From NCBI GenBank assembly GCA_937957775.1, contig CALFXV010000155.1, positions 1-21,232 of the forward strand: a DNA stretch of 21,232 nt, read 5' to 3'. Position 1 is the stretch's first letter. Every line of letters begins with the position of its first letter. The stretch comes from an uncultured Methylotenera sp. (lineage in GTDB: Bacteria; Pseudomonadota; Gammaproteobacteria; Burkholderiales; Methylophilaceae). Below the pieces are notes generated by a model. The model did no database searches and had not been told where the DNA came from. It saw only the letters and a program-made list of their open reading frames with translations. Both the position numbers and the translations under genes were made by a program. Shown here in pieces: positions 7,969-17,283 of this stretch.

Positions 7969-9954
7969 ATGGCAACACGTAAAGACCTAGCCAACGCCAT
8001 CCGTGCGTTATCTATGGATGCGGTACAAAAAGCGAACTCTGGTCACCCAGGTGCGCCTATGGGCATGGCAGAAATTGCTGAAGAATTGTGGAATCACCAT
8101 TTAAGCCATAACCCAAAAAATCCTGAATGGGCCAACCGCGATCGCTTTGTGCTTTCTAATGGTCACGGCTCCATGTTGATTTATTCATTGCTACACCTGA
8201 CCGGTTATGCCTTGCCTATGGATGAATTAAAAACCTTCCGTCAATTGCATTCAAAATGCGCAGGCCACCCAGAGTACGGCTACGCACCTGGCGTTGAAAC
8301 CACCACCGGCCCATTAGGCCAAGGTATTGCCAACGGCGTGGGTTTTGCTATGGCAGAAAAATTATTAGCCAATCAATTCAACAAACCAGGCCATGAGATT
8401 GTGGATCACCAAACCTATGTATTTTTAGGCGACGGTTGCATGATGGAAGGCGTTTCACACGAAGCTTGCGCCTTAGCCGGTACATGGGGTTTGGGTAAAT
8501 TAACCGCATTCTGGGACGACAACGGCATCTCTATCGACGGCCACATTGAAGGCTGGTACACAGACGATACCGCCAAACGCTTTGAATCTTACGGCTGGCA
8601 CGTGCAATCGGTAGACGGCCATGATGTGGCTGCGATTGGTAAAGCCATAGCCGCGGCTAAAAAAGTCACGGACAAACCCTCTTTGATCTGCTGTAAAACA
8701 GTCATCGGTATGGGTTCACCAAACAAATCCGGTTCACACGATTGCCACGGTTCAGCCTTGGGTTTAGACGAAGTGGCGGCCACTCGCGCTAACATCGGCT
8801 GGCCACATGAGCCATTTGTCATTCCAGCTGACGTTTACGCTGGTTGGGATGCCACGGCCAAAGGCGCTGCTGCTGAAGCAGCATGGAACAGCAAATTTGC
8901 TGCCTACAAAGCAGCCTTCCCAGCTGAAGCCGCTGAATTCTCACGCCGCATGGCTGGCGATTTACCAGCAAACTGGAAATCAGCCACCGATGCCATCATT
9001 GCATCCACAAACGAAAAAGCCGAAACAGTGGCCACACGTAAGGCCTCACAAAATGTGATTGGCGCTTTGGCTCCAATCTTGCCTGAATTCTTAGGCGGTT
9101 CAGCTGACTTAACCGGTTCTAATTTAACTTCATGTGGCAGCTTTGTGCACGTGGATGCGAAAAAACCAGGTAACTACATCTCTTACGGCGTACGTGAGTT
9201 TGGTATGTTCGCCATCATGAACGGCATGGCTTTACACGGTGGCGTGGTGCCATTCGGTGGCACCTTCCACATGTTCTCTGATTATGCAAAATCTGCCTTG
9301 CGCATGGCCGCATTGATGAAACAACGTTCTATCGCGGTATTGACCCACGACTCCATCGGTCAAGGCGAAGACGGCCCTACCCATCAACCTATCGAGAACA
9401 CCGCAGGCTTACGCTTGATTCCTAACATGGACGTATGGCGTCCAGGTAGCTCAACCGAAACAGCCGTGGCTTGGGTAGCTGCAGTTGAACGCAAAAATGG
9501 CCCAAGCAGCTTGGTATTAAGCCGTCAAAACGTGCCTGGCATGAAACACGAAGCCGCGCATTTCGACTTAATGCGTAAAGGCGCATACGTGCTATCAGAC
9601 GTATCAGGCAAAGCCGATGTGATCATTATTGCCAACGGTTCAGAATTAGAATTAGCCGTTAAAGCAGCAGCCGAATTGAATGCAGCGGGCACGAAAGTGC
9701 GTGTGGTTTCAATGCCATCAACCAATGTATTTGATCGCCAAGATAAAGCCTACAAAGACAGCGTGTTAACACCAGGCGTAAAACGCGTAGCGGTTGAAGC
9801 CGGCGTAACGGATTTCTGGCGCAAATACGTAGGTCTAGAAGGTGCTGTAGTGGGTATCGACACCTTTGGCGAATCAGCGCCAGGTGGCGTGTTGATGAAA
9901 CACTTTGGCTTCACCGTTGAAAACGTTGTAGCGACTGTTAAATCAGTACTGTAA
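7969..9954 (+). CDS. tkt: Transketolase
   Basis: Transketolase moves two-carbon ketol units between pentose, triose and hexose phosphates using thiamine diphosphate and a divalent metal. It serves the pentose phosphate pathway and, in autotrophs or methylotrophs, the Calvin or ribulose monophosphate cycle. The 661-residue length is typical. Visible features are [18 protein letters not shown] (residues 24-41), the thiamine-diphosphate motif starting [13 protein letters not shown] at 154 and ending near Asn185, [12 protein letters not shown] sugar-binding context ([10 protein letters not shown]), the pyrimidine-domain segment [20 protein letters not shown], and [24 protein letters not shown] lies just before the ATG. 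Codons here are clearly richer in GGT, CCA, TCT/TCA and CGT than in neighbouring genes, consistent with high expression. A strong terminator follows, so gap is probably transcribed separately. Confidence 0.97.
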   Translation: MATRKDLANAIRALSMDAVQKANSGHPGAPMGMAEIAEELWNHHLSHNPKNPEWANRDRFVLSNGHGSMLIYSLLHLTGYALPMDELKTFRQLHSKCAGHPEYGYAPGVETTTGPLGQGIANGVGFAMAEKLLANQFNKPGHEIVDHQTYVFLGDGCMMEGVSHEACALAGTWGLGKLTAFWDDNGISIDGHIEGWYTDDTAKRFESYGWHVQSVDGHDVAAIGKAIAAAKKVTDKPSLICCKTVIGMGSPNKSGSHDCHGSALGLDEVAATRANIGWPHEPFVIPADVYAGWDATAKGAAAEAAWNSKFAAYKAAFPAEAAEFSRRMAGDLPANWKSATDAIIASTNEKAETVATRKASQNVIGALAPILPEFLGGSADLTGSNLTSCGSFVHVDAKKPGNYISYGVREFGMFAIMNGMALHGGVVPFGGTFHMFSDYAKSALRMAALMKQRSIAVLTHDSIGQGEDGPTHQPIENTAGLRLIPNMDVWRPGSSTETAVAWVAAVERKNGPSSLVLSRQNVPGMKHEAAHFDLMRKGAYVLSDVSGKADVIIIANGSELELAVKAAAELNAAGTKVRVVSMPSTNVFDRQDKAYKDSVLTPGVKRVAVEAGVTDFWRKYVGLEGAVVGIDTFGESAPGGVLMKHFGFTVENVVATVKSVL

Positions 9955-9967
9955 TGTTAACCCGCGT

Positions 9968-10008
9968 CATCTTGAGTTCGAGTCGCGTAATCGCTCGAGC
10001 TTAAGATG
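9968..10008 (+). repeat. Long hairpin in the tkt 3' region
   Basis: The arms 9968-9982 (CATCTTGAGTTCGAG) and 9994-10008 (CTCGAGCTTAAGATG) pair over 15 bp around an 11-base loop. Two of the pairs are G-U in a plus-strand RNA; in a minus-strand RNA the same positions would be A-C mismatches. The fold is therefore best as part of the tkt transcript. No T-run follows, so it is not by itself a classical terminator. A smaller 6-bp repeat, AACTAA-CGGT-TTAGTT, lies at 10018-10033. Confidence 0.65.
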
Positions 10009-10035
10009 CCGTCAACTAACTAACGGTTTAGTTCA

Positions 10036-10067
10036 AGGGCACCTCCAGCGAGGTGCCCTATTGTTTT
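10036..10067 (+). terminator. Rho-independent terminator after tkt
   Basis: AGGGCACCTC (10036-10045) and GAGGTGCCCT (10050-10059) form a perfect 10-bp stem with a CAGC tetraloop, followed by ATTGTTTT. This is a strong intrinsic terminator for tkt, 82 bases after its stop, and it separates tkt from gap. Confidence 0.9.
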
Positions 10068-10071
10068 ATAA

Positions 10072-11130
<1,059 letters not shown>

Positions 11131-11164
11131 TCTTGACTTCTCGCACCGTTAAAAAAGGAACAAC

Positions 11165-12346
11165 ATGGCCGTTATTAAAATGACTGATTTGGATTTACAA
11201 GGCAAGCGCGTCTTGATCCGTGCCGATTTAAATGTGCCGGTCAGCAACGGCAAGGTGACATCCGACGCACGCATTAGCGCCTCCATGGCCACCATCAACT
11301 TTGCCTTAAAGGCCGGCGCCAAAGTCATGGTGACTTCGCACTTAGGCCGTCCAGAAGAAGGCGTGTATTCCGAAGAAAATTCATTGCAGCCGGTGGTCGA
11401 TCTGATCAGCGCAAAACTCAATCGGCCGGTACGCTTAATCAAAAACTGGTTGGATGGTGAGGTGGCTGTCGCAGCCGGCGAGTTAGTGGTGCTGGAAAAC
11501 TGCCGCTTTAATGTGGGCGAGAAGAAAAACAACGACGACTTGTCACAAAAATACGCCAAACTGTGCGACGTGTTTGTCATGGATGCCTTTGGTACGGCCC
11601 ATAGAGCAGAAGCCTCTACCCACGGCGTGGCGAAGTATGCCGCGGTGGCGGCAGCCGGCATCTTACTGGTCAACGAATTGGAGGCTTTAGGCAAAGCCTT
11701 GCTTAATCCAGCCCGGCCCATGGTGGCCATCGTTGGCGGCAGCAAGGTCTCGACCAAGCTTACGGTATTGGAAAGTTTGTCTGAAAAAGTAGACCAAATG
11801 GTGGTCGGTGGTGGCATCGCCAACACCTTTTTAAAAGCAGCCGGCCATGAAGTAGGTGGCTCATTGTGCGAAGACGACTTAGTGCCGGTAGCACGCACCT
11901 TAATGGACAAAATGAACCAAAGGGGAGCAAGCATTCCTATTGCCGTCGACGTGGTGTGCGGGAAAAAATTCGCAGCCGACGAGCCCGCCGTAAGCAAGGA
12001 CGTGGAAAACGTGGCCAAAGATGACATGATTTTTGATATTGGCTCGAAATCTGCTAGTCAAATAGCAGACATCATTAAACATGCCGGCACCGTGGTCTGG
12101 AATGGCCCGGTTGGCGTGTTTGAATTTGACCAATTTGGCGAGGGAACCAAAACCATCGCCATGGCCATTGCCAACAGCAATGCCTTCACCTTGGCTGGCG
12201 GCGGCGATACCATAGCCGCCATCCAGAAATACGGCATAGAAGATAAAGTGGATTACATCTCGACCGCCGGTGGGGCATTTTTGGAGTTTCTAGAAGGCAA
12301 AACTTTGCCTGCGGTGGCCATACTAGAACAACGTGCTGCGCAGTAA
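11165..12346 (+). CDS. pgk: Phosphoglycerate kinase
   Basis: Pgk transfers phosphate from 1,3-bisphosphoglycerate to ADP, the step after GAPDH. The 393-residue length is normal. The N-terminal domain shows [14 protein letters not shown] (substrate-binding Arg and Asp-Asn), [12 protein letters not shown] and [12 protein letters not shown]. The nucleotide domain shows [13 protein letters not shown] and, near the C-terminus, [15 protein letters not shown] and the phosphate-binding [11 protein letters not shown] followed by [19 protein letters not shown] lies about seven bases before the ATG. It is co-transcribed with gap, and a strong hairpin terminator 25 bases after the stop ends the unit before pyk. 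I see no frameshift or missing catalytic residue. Confidence 0.97.
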   Translation: MAVIKMTDLDLQGKRVLIRADLNVPVSNGKVTSDARISASMATINFALKAGAKVMVTSHLGRPEEGVYSEENSLQPVVDLISAKLNRPVRLIKNWLDGEVAVAAGELVVLENCRFNVGEKKNNDDLSQKYAKLCDVFVMDAFGTAHRAEASTHGVAKYAAVAAAGILLVNELEALGKALLNPARPMVAIVGGSKVSTKLTVLESLSEKVDQMVVGGGIANTFLKAAGHEVGGSLCEDDLVPVARTLMDKMNQRGASIPIAVDVVCGKKFAADEPAVSKDVENVAKDDMIFDIGSKSASQIADIIKHAGTVVWNGPVGVFEFDQFGEGTKTIAMAIANSNAFTLAGGGDTIAAIQKYGIEDKVDYISTAGGAFLEFLEGKTLPAVAILEQRAAQ

Positions 12347-12371
12347 TACTCAGCCTAAAGCGCAGCATCGT

Positions 12372-12397
12372 AAAATGGGGCGAGACGCCCCATTTTT
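12372..12397 (+). terminator. Rho-independent terminator after pgk
   Basis: AAAATGGGGCG (12372-12382) and CGCCCCATTTT (12386-12396) form an 11-bp stem with an AGA loop, ending in a T-run. The A-run on the left also lets it work in the opposite direction. It ends the gap-pgk unit, so pyk needs its own promoter or read-through. Confidence 0.9.
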
Positions 12398-12439
12398 ATT
12401 TGAAATTAAAGCAACACTTACGTTGAAAAGGCTAAGCGC

Positions 12440-13876
12440 TTGACCTTACGCAAAACCAAAATTGTCGCCACTCTTGGCCCCTCGTCTAACAGCGAGGAAA
12501 TGCTGGCACGCATGATCACGGCCGGCGTGAACGTGGTTAGGCTCAACTTCTCTCACGGCAGTGCCGAGGAACACATACACCGAGCCGCCATGGTGCGTGC
12601 CATCGCCGCCAAACTCAACCGGCCCATAGGCGTGTTGTGCGACTTACAAGGCCCAAAAATCCGCATAGGCCGATTCGAATTGGGCAAGGTCAGCCTAAAA
12701 ACCGGGGACGTCTTTATCTTGGATGCCGATTGCGAATTAGGCAACCAATACCAGGTCGGCTTGGATTACAAAACCCTGCCACAAGAGGTGGCAGAAGGCG
12801 TGGTCTTACTGTTGGACGACGGCCGTATTAGCATGCAAGTGGACCGCGTAAAAGGCAACCAAATCCATTGCCTGGTTTTGAACGGTGGCGTACTCAGCAA
12901 TAACAAAGGCATCAACCGCCAAGGCGGTGGCTTGTCTGCGGAAGCCTTGACCAAAAAAGACCGTCTAGACATCAAAACTGCCGTGGCATTGGAAGCCGAC
13001 TTCATCGCCATGTCTTTTCCTAAGACCGCAGCAGATGTGGAGTTGGCAAGAAGCCTAGTCAAGCAAGCCGGCGGCCATGCCAGCATCATCGCTAAAATAG
13101 AACGGGCCGAAGCCATAGACAACTTAGCCGCCATCATTGAAGCATCGGATGCCATCATGGTTGCCCGTGGTGATTTAGGCGTGGAAGTGGGTGATGCGGC
13201 GGTGCCCGGTCTACAAAAACGCATGATACGCATGGCACGAGCGCAAAACAAATTGGTTATCACGGCCACGCAAATGATGGAATCCATGATCAGCAGTCCT
13301 ATCCCGACGCGAGCAGAAGTGTCCGATGTAGCAAATGCCGTGTTAGATGGCACGGATGCCGTCATGCTGTCGGCCGAAACCGCCGCCGGTCAATACCCGC
13401 TGGAAACCGTGCAAGCGGTGCACCGAGTGGTGATGGAAGCGGAAAAAGAATACATCAAACTCGAGCATGCCGAAAAAACCGAGCAGATTTTTTTAAAAAC
13501 CGATGAAACCATAGCCGCCGCGGCCATCTACACGGCCAAACACTTAAAAGTGAAAGCCATTGCCGCCTTGACGCAATCCGGCAACGCGGCTCGCTGGCTA
13601 TCTAGAGCCGATGCAGAAGTACCTATCTACGCGCTTTCTCCAGATAAATTGGCTAGACGAAAACTGACTTTACACCGTGGTGTTTACCCCTTCCCGATAG
13701 CACAGGGCAATAAAAACAAAGATGAAATCTTGCAAGAAATGGAGCAGGTCTTGTTGCAACAAAAAATGGTCAGCCCGGGTGACACGGTGCTGCTAACCTA
13801 TGGTGAACCGATAGGCAGCCCAGGTGGCACCAACACCTTAAAAATCGTCAAAATTGGCCCCATCCTGGTCAAATAA
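12440..13876 (+). CDS. pyk: Pyruvate kinase
   Basis: Pyruvate kinase makes pyruvate and ATP from phosphoenolpyruvate, the last step of glycolysis. The protein has 478 residues. The barrel domain opens LRKTKIVATLGPSSNS, with VVRLNFSHGS (K-binding region) at about 34-43 and LCDLQGPKIR. FIAMSFPKTAADVE and the catalytic-lysine segment IIAKIERAEA follow, then the signature VARGDLGVEV and TATQMMESMI. The C-terminal allosteric domain covers about residues 350-478. The start is a TTG at 12440 with AAAGG about nine bases upstream. An in-frame stop at 12407-12409 and the absence of any ATG before the conserved KTKIVATLGP leave no better choice. The next gene is purC, with no aldolase gene in between. 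Confidence 0.95.
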   Translation: MTLRKTKIVATLGPSSNSEEMLARMITAGVNVVRLNFSHGSAEEHIHRAAMVRAIAAKLNRPIGVLCDLQGPKIRIGRFELGKVSLKTGDVFILDADCELGNQYQVGLDYKTLPQEVAEGVVLLLDDGRISMQVDRVKGNQIHCLVLNGGVLSNNKGINRQGGGLSAEALTKKDRLDIKTAVALEADFIAMSFPKTAADVELARSLVKQAGGHASIIAKIERAEAIDNLAAIIEASDAIMVARGDLGVEVGDAAVPGLQKRMIRMARAQNKLVITATQMMESMISSPIPTRAEVSDVANAVLDGTDAVMLSAETAAGQYPLETVQAVHRVVMEAEKEYIKLEHAEKTEQIFLKTDETIAAAAIYTAKHLKVKAIAALTQSGNAARWLSRADAEVPIYALSPDKLARRKLTLHRGVYPFPIAQGNKNKDEILQEMEQVLLQQKMVSPGDTVLLTYGEPIGSPGGTNTLKIVKIGPILVK

Positions 13877-13877
13877 A

Positions 13878-13905
13878 CCCGGTTCTAAGTCAGCTTATAA
13901 CCGGG
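13878..13905 (+). repeat. Interrupted hairpin after pyk
   Basis: CCCGGTT (13878-13884) pairs with AACCGGG (13899-13905). Inside, TAAG (13886-13889) pairs with CTTA (13894-13897) around TCAG, with one C-T mismatch between the two helices. The only T-rich tract (TTTTGTTT) begins about 14 bases later, so this is a weak or non-classical terminator for pyk. Confidence 0.5.
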
Positions 13906-13921
13906 CAAGGCAGATAATGTT

Positions 13922-13949
13922 TTGTTTGGCTTTAGTTGGCATTTATAAT
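13922..13949 (+). promoter_or_regulatory. Candidate purC promoter
   Basis: A perfect TATAAT at 13944-13949 lies 34 bases before the purC ATG. The best -35 is the weak TTGTTT (13922-13927) at 16-base spacing. It follows the hairpin after pyk, so purC and the DUF1232 gene probably start here. Confidence 0.5.
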
Positions 13950-13983
13950 AGCCTATTCACCCCTTAAAGCTTAAAGCACGCAC

Positions 13984-14886
13984 ATGACTACGCCTTTACT
14001 CCAAACGCACTTAGCAAGCCTTAAACGCATACACCAAGGTAAAGTGCGTGACATTTATGAAATCGATGCGCACACCATGTTGCTGGTGAGCACAGACAGG
14101 CTGTCTGCCTTCGACGTAATATTGCCAACCGGCATTGCCCACAAAGGCGCCATGTTGACGCAAATGGCCAATTTTTGGTTTGAAAAACTGCAGCATATAG
14201 TGCCCAATCACTTAACCGGCATTGCCCCTAACAGCGTGGTGACCGATCCGGCGGAGCAAGCGCAGTTGGGCTCGCGAGCCGTAGTCGTTAAAAAATTAAA
14301 AGCCCTGCCCATAGAAGCGATCGTGCGTGGCTACTTGGTCGGCAGTGGCTGGAAAGAATACCAGGCGCGTGGCACCGTCTGCGGCATCCCCCTAGCAGCT
14401 GGCCTACAAGAAGCCGCGCAATTAGCCGAACCCCTATTCACCCCGTCCAGTAAAGCCGCGGTGGGAGAACACGATGAAAACATCAGCCTAGCGCAATGTG
14501 CTGACTTGCTTGGTGCAGACCTGGCCGCGCAAGTGGCTAAGGTCGCCATTGCTTTATACAAAGAGGCGGCGGCTTACGCCTTAACACGCGGCATCATCAT
14601 CGCCGACACCAAATTTGAATTCGGCCTGGACGAGCAAGGCGTGTTGCACGTCATGGACGAGGTACTCACCCCAGACTCATCGCGTTTTTGGCCTGCCGAC
14701 AGCTACGTCGTGGGTAAGAACCCACCCAGTTATGACAAGCAATACGTGCGCGATTGGCTAGAAGCCAGCGGTTGGAATAAAACCGCCCCGGCCCCAGCTC
14801 TACCGGCTGATGTGGCAAAGAAAACCAGTGAAAAATACATGGAAGCCTTTGAACGCCTCACTGGTCATGCCTTAAAAATAGACTAA
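13984..14886 (+). CDS. purC: Phosphoribosylaminoimidazole-succinocarboxamide synthase
   Basis: PurC joins aspartate to 5-aminoimidazole-4-carboxylate ribonucleotide with ATP, making SAICAR in purine synthesis. The protein has 300 residues, the longer form typical of betaproteobacteria and fungi rather than the short E. coli form of about 237. Characteristic segments are RIHQGKVRDIYEID (ATP-binding glycine region, about 15-28), VSTDRLSAFDVILP, AIVRGYLVGSGWKEY, PLFTPSSKAAVGEHDENIS, IIADTKFEFGLD and DEVLTPDSSRFWP. The ATG at 13984 matches the family start, although the ribosome site is poor. The DUF1232 gene begins 21 bases downstream on the same strand. Confidence 0.95.
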   Translation: MTTPLLQTHLASLKRIHQGKVRDIYEIDAHTMLLVSTDRLSAFDVILPTGIAHKGAMLTQMANFWFEKLQHIVPNHLTGIAPNSVVTDPAEQAQLGSRAVVVKKLKALPIEAIVRGYLVGSGWKEYQARGTVCGIPLAAGLQEAAQLAEPLFTPSSKAAVGEHDENISLAQCADLLGADLAAQVAKVAIALYKEAAAYALTRGIIIADTKFEFGLDEQGVLHVMDEVLTPDSSRFWPADSYVVGKNPPSYDKQYVRDWLEASGWNKTAPAPALPADVAKKTSEKYMEAFERLTGHALKID

Positions 14887-14907
14887 TGGCCGTAAGACCG
14901 GTGCCGC

Positions 14908-15201
14908 GTGATTAAGCAATTAAAAATTTACGCCCAGCAACTCAAGCAAGAGTTAGCCGTTTACCGCTTACTGTTAAAGCACCCGCGCACACCGAGGCTA
15001 GCCAAGCTGTTGTTGGCTTTAGCCATAGGCTATTTGTTATTGCCCTTCGACCTGATACCGGATTTTATTCCCGTGATCGGCCAATTAGACGAATTGATCA
15101 TCATCCCGCTGCTGGTTTATTTGGCCGTATTACTGATACCGAAAAGTCTGCTGCTAAGCTGCCGAATGCAAGCGCAGACCAGCCAAGCACCGGAAGTATA
15201 A
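14908..15201 (+). CDS. DUF1232 (YkvA-like) small membrane protein
   Basis: This 97-residue protein carries the DUF1232 signature: LLLKHPRTPRLAKLLLALAIGY (about 22-43), then LLPFDLIPDFIPVIGQLDEL with the conserved D-IPDFIP core, then a second hydrophobic stretch IIIPLLVYLAVLLIP. Two membrane segments at about 30-47 and 68-84 are likely, joined by the PFDLIPDFIPV loop. The function of the family is unknown. The start is a GTG at 14908, 21 bases after purC, with only a weak ribosome site. The C-terminal 20 residues are polar and variable. The stop codon overlaps a TATAAT-like sequence (15197-15202) without a good -35. Confidence 0.8.
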   Translation: MIKQLKIYAQQLKQELAVYRLLLKHPRTPRLAKLLLALAIGYLLLPFDLIPDFIPVIGQLDELIIIPLLVYLAVLLIPKSLLLSCRMQAQTSQAPEV

Positions 15202-15215
15202 TTGCATAATTGGCG

Positions 15216-15243
15216 TTAATTTCACCGGCTCGCTTGTTATAAT
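15216..15243 (+). promoter_or_regulatory. Candidate ppa promoter
   Basis: A perfect TATAAT (15238-15243) with the weak -35 TTAATT (15216-15221) at 16-base spacing lies 55 bases before the ppa ATG. The leader is AT-rich and ends in the ribosome site TTAGGA (15286-15291). Confidence 0.5.
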
Positions 15244-15298
15244 TGCGGCTCAAAATTTAAGTAAAGCATTCATTCATTTTAATAGTTAGGATTTAGTC

Positions 15299-15847
15299 AT
15301 GTCGTTAAACCAAGTACCCACCGGTAAAGATGTACCCAATGATTTTAATGTGATCATTGAAATCCCCATGCAAGGCGACCCAGTTAAATACGAAGTAGAC
15401 AAAGACAGTGGCGCTATTTTTGTAGACCGCTTCATGGGTACGGCCATGCAGTACCCAACCAATTATGGTTACGTGCCGCACACCTTGGCCGATGATGGCG
15501 ATCCAGTCGATGTCTTGGTCATGACGCCTGTGGCACTCATTCCTGGCGTGGTGGTGCGTTGCCGTCCACTAGGCGTATTGCTAATGGAAGACGAAGCCGG
15601 TTTAGACGCAAAAGTCTTGGCCGTGCCAGTAGAAAAAGTGTGCGGTTTATACGGCCACCTTAAAACCCATAAGGATTTATCGGCTTGGCGCTTAGACATG
15701 ATTGCCCACTTCTTTGAGCATTACAAAGACTTGGACAAAGGAAAATGGGTCAAAATTAACGGTTGGGGCGATATCGATCAAGCCAAGAAAGAAATCTTGG
15801 ACGGCGTGGCCAACTACAATAACGCCAAGGTAAAACCGGCGTTCTAG
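15299..15847 (+). CDS. ppa: Inorganic pyrophosphatase (family I)
   Basis: Ppa hydrolyses pyrophosphate to phosphate in the cytoplasm, pulling biosynthetic reactions forward. The protein has 182 residues, within the usual size for soluble bacterial family I enzymes. Visible motifs are [21 protein letters not shown] (substrate-binding Lys and Glu), [19 protein letters not shown], the metal-binding signature [11 protein letters not shown] at about 75-85, and the C-terminal [18 protein letters not shown]. The ATG at 15299 fits the family, and TTAGGA precedes it. A promoter is visible upstream. It converges on the YgjP-like gene, with only 20 bases between the stops and no clear hairpin there. Confidence 0.96.
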   Translation: MSLNQVPTGKDVPNDFNVIIEIPMQGDPVKYEVDKDSGAIFVDRFMGTAMQYPTNYGYVPHTLADDGDPVDVLVMTPVALIPGVVVRCRPLGVLLMEDEAGLDAKVLAVPVEKVCGLYGHLKTHKDLSAWRLDMIAHFFEHYKDLDKGKWVKINGWGDIDQAKKEILDGVANYNNAKVKPAF

Positions 15848-15867
15848 ACTAGGCTTAAGATTAATCG

Positions 15868-16575
15868 CTAAATGCGATGCAAGCTGGCCGACAGGGCTTT
15901 CAATTCCTTTTCGGCTCGCTTGTAATCCGGACAAATACTGGCCACCGTGGCCCAAAATTTTGCCGAGTGGTTCATTTCTTTTAAATGCGCTAACTCGTGG
16001 CAAACCACGTAGTTAATGATGTGCGGTGGCGCTTGCAATAAGCGCCAATTCAAACGGATTTGTTTTCTCGAATTGCAACTGCCCCAACGTGAACTGGCGT
16101 TTGATAAAGCCAAGGATGCAAAGCTGACGCCAAGCTTACTGGCAAACAATTCCAAACGCCGGCTAAAATCCAACAAAGCTTGTTTCTTGTACCAAACCAA
16201 TACCTTACGCCCCACCAGCCTAGCATCCTGCGGATTAGGCAAGGCCAATTGCAAAATACCGGGCTCGTGCTGCACCGCTTTAGACTGCGCGTCGTGCTCG
16301 ATCACCAGCCGCATAGGCTGGCCTAAATAAAGCAAACTCTCACCGTGTTGCCAAGCCATGGCCGGCACATGATTGGCACTTAAGGCGGCCAGTTTCTTGA
16401 CTATCCAATCGGATTTTTTGACTAATAGGCTTTCTAGCTCGGCTTGCGAGATGCGTTGCGGGGCATGCACCAACAAACCCATGGCCGTTATCTTCAAGCC
16501 CACGCTTCGACGTGGACGGCGGCTGAGCTGGTAGGGCACTTGTACACCACTGGCCAAGGTCAGCACGTGGCTCAT
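15868..16575 (-). CDS. YgjP/M48-like zinc metallopeptidase (DUF45)
   Basis: The 235-residue protein belongs to the DUF45/YgjP metal-dependent hydrolase family. The zinc site is VVCHELAHLKEMNHSAKFW: the HExxH helix at 193-197 with His203 as the likely third ligand. The family segment SRWGSCNSRKQIRLNWRL (about 161-178) precedes it. The N-terminal half begins MSHVLTLASG and contains RRSVGLKITAMGLLVHAP, a typical DUF45 beta-sheet region. There is no signal peptide, so it should be cytoplasmic. The physiological substrate is unknown. Its ATG overlaps the plsC stop in an ATGA arrangement, showing translational coupling at the end of the lnt-glyQS-gmhB-plsC operon. Confidence 0.85.
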   Translation of the reverse strand: MSHVLTLASGVQVPYQLSRRPRRSVGLKITAMGLLVHAPQRISQAELESLLVKKSDWIVKKLAALSANHVPAMAWQHGESLLYLGQPMRLVIEHDAQSKAVQHEPGILQLALPNPQDARLVGRKVLVWYKKQALLDFSRRLELFASKLGVSFASLALSNASSRWGSCNSRKQIRLNWRLLQAPPHIINYVVCHELAHLKEMNHSAKFWATVASICPDYKRAEKELKALSASLHRI

Positions 16576-17279
16576 GCTGCGTTAATCACCTGCATTTGCG
16601 CCTCTATCCATTGCTCGACTTTAAGGTTGAGCGCATCGGCTTTGAGGTCTGCCGTGGCTATGGCTGGGCCTATGTGCAACTTAATCACACCGGCTTGCTT
16701 AATGAAGCCCTTAGGCCAACAATGACCGGCATTATGCGCCACCGGTAAGACTGGGGTCTTAGTTTGGCAGGCCAACCATGCCCCGCCTATGTGGTATTTG
16801 CCCTGCTGATGGGGACGCATGCGCGTGCCTTCTGGGAATATTACCACCCACAAACCTTGCGCCAACCTCGCCTCACCTTTACTCACCAACTGCTTGAGCG
16901 CTTCACGCCCAGAGGCGCGGTTAATGGCAATCGGCGAAGTCATGGCCAAACCCCAACCAAAAATGGGAATCCACAATAATTCGCGTTTTAGCACGTAAAC
17001 TTGAGTAGGAAATATCGCTTGAAAAGCAAAGGTTTCCCAAGTCGATTGGTGTTTAGCCAGAATGATGCAAGGCGTATCGGGTATGTTTTCCATGCCACTG
17101 ATCTCATGACGTACATTGCAGGTGACCCGTAACCACCAAATCATGCTGCGTGCCCAGCCCGAGATAAGTTGGTTGCGCAAGATGGGATTGACTGGCCAGG
17201 CCAGCAAGGCGATGAGCGTAAAGATGGGCGCGGTAATCAGTTGACCGATAAAAAACAAGCTGGAGCGAAGAAAAAGCAT
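16572..17279 (-). CDS. plsC: 1-acyl-sn-glycerol-3-phosphate acyltransferase
   Basis: PlsC adds the second acyl chain to lysophosphatidic acid, giving phosphatidic acid at the inner membrane. The 235 residues begin with a hydrophobic anchor (about 7-30, SLFFIGQLITAPIFTLIALL) and a second apolar stretch near 45. The acyltransferase block starts with KHQSTWE (His77, Glu82), where Glu replaces the Asp of the usual HxxxxD motif. As far as I recall, many betaproteobacterial PlsC-like enzymes share this form. Motif III FPEGTR is at 148-153, and PVLPVAHNAGHCWP follows. It starts four bases after gmhB and its stop overlaps the start of the metallopeptidase gene. A related acyltransferase with another acceptor cannot be excluded. 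Confidence 0.9.
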   Translation of the reverse strand: MLFLRSSLFFIGQLITAPIFTLIALLAWPVNPILRNQLISGWARSMIWWLRVTCNVRHEISGMENIPDTPCIILAKHQSTWETFAFQAIFPTQVYVLKRELLWIPIFGWGLAMTSPIAINRASGREALKQLVSKGEARLAQGLWVVIFPEGTRMRPHQQGKYHIGGAWLACQTKTPVLPVAHNAGHCWPKGFIKQAGVIKLHIGPAIATADLKADALNLKVEQWIEAQMQVINAA

Positions 17280-17283
17280 GGGC

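Noticed and set aside
11149..12027. Long minus-strand open frame (292 codons) antisense to pgk
   Set aside because: It is a Ser/Thr-rich shadow of the pgk coding strand, with no recognisable domain and no ribosome site; pgk on the other strand is certain.
12766..13365. Minus-strand open frame (199 codons) antisense to pyk
   Set aside because: Composition is that of a coding shadow (Met, Ala and Ser rich), and it lies wholly within the pyk signature regions.
15848..15867. Terminator between the convergent ppa and YgjP-like genes
   Set aside because: The 20 bases hold only a very short repeat (CTAG-A-CTAG) and no stem with a T-run.
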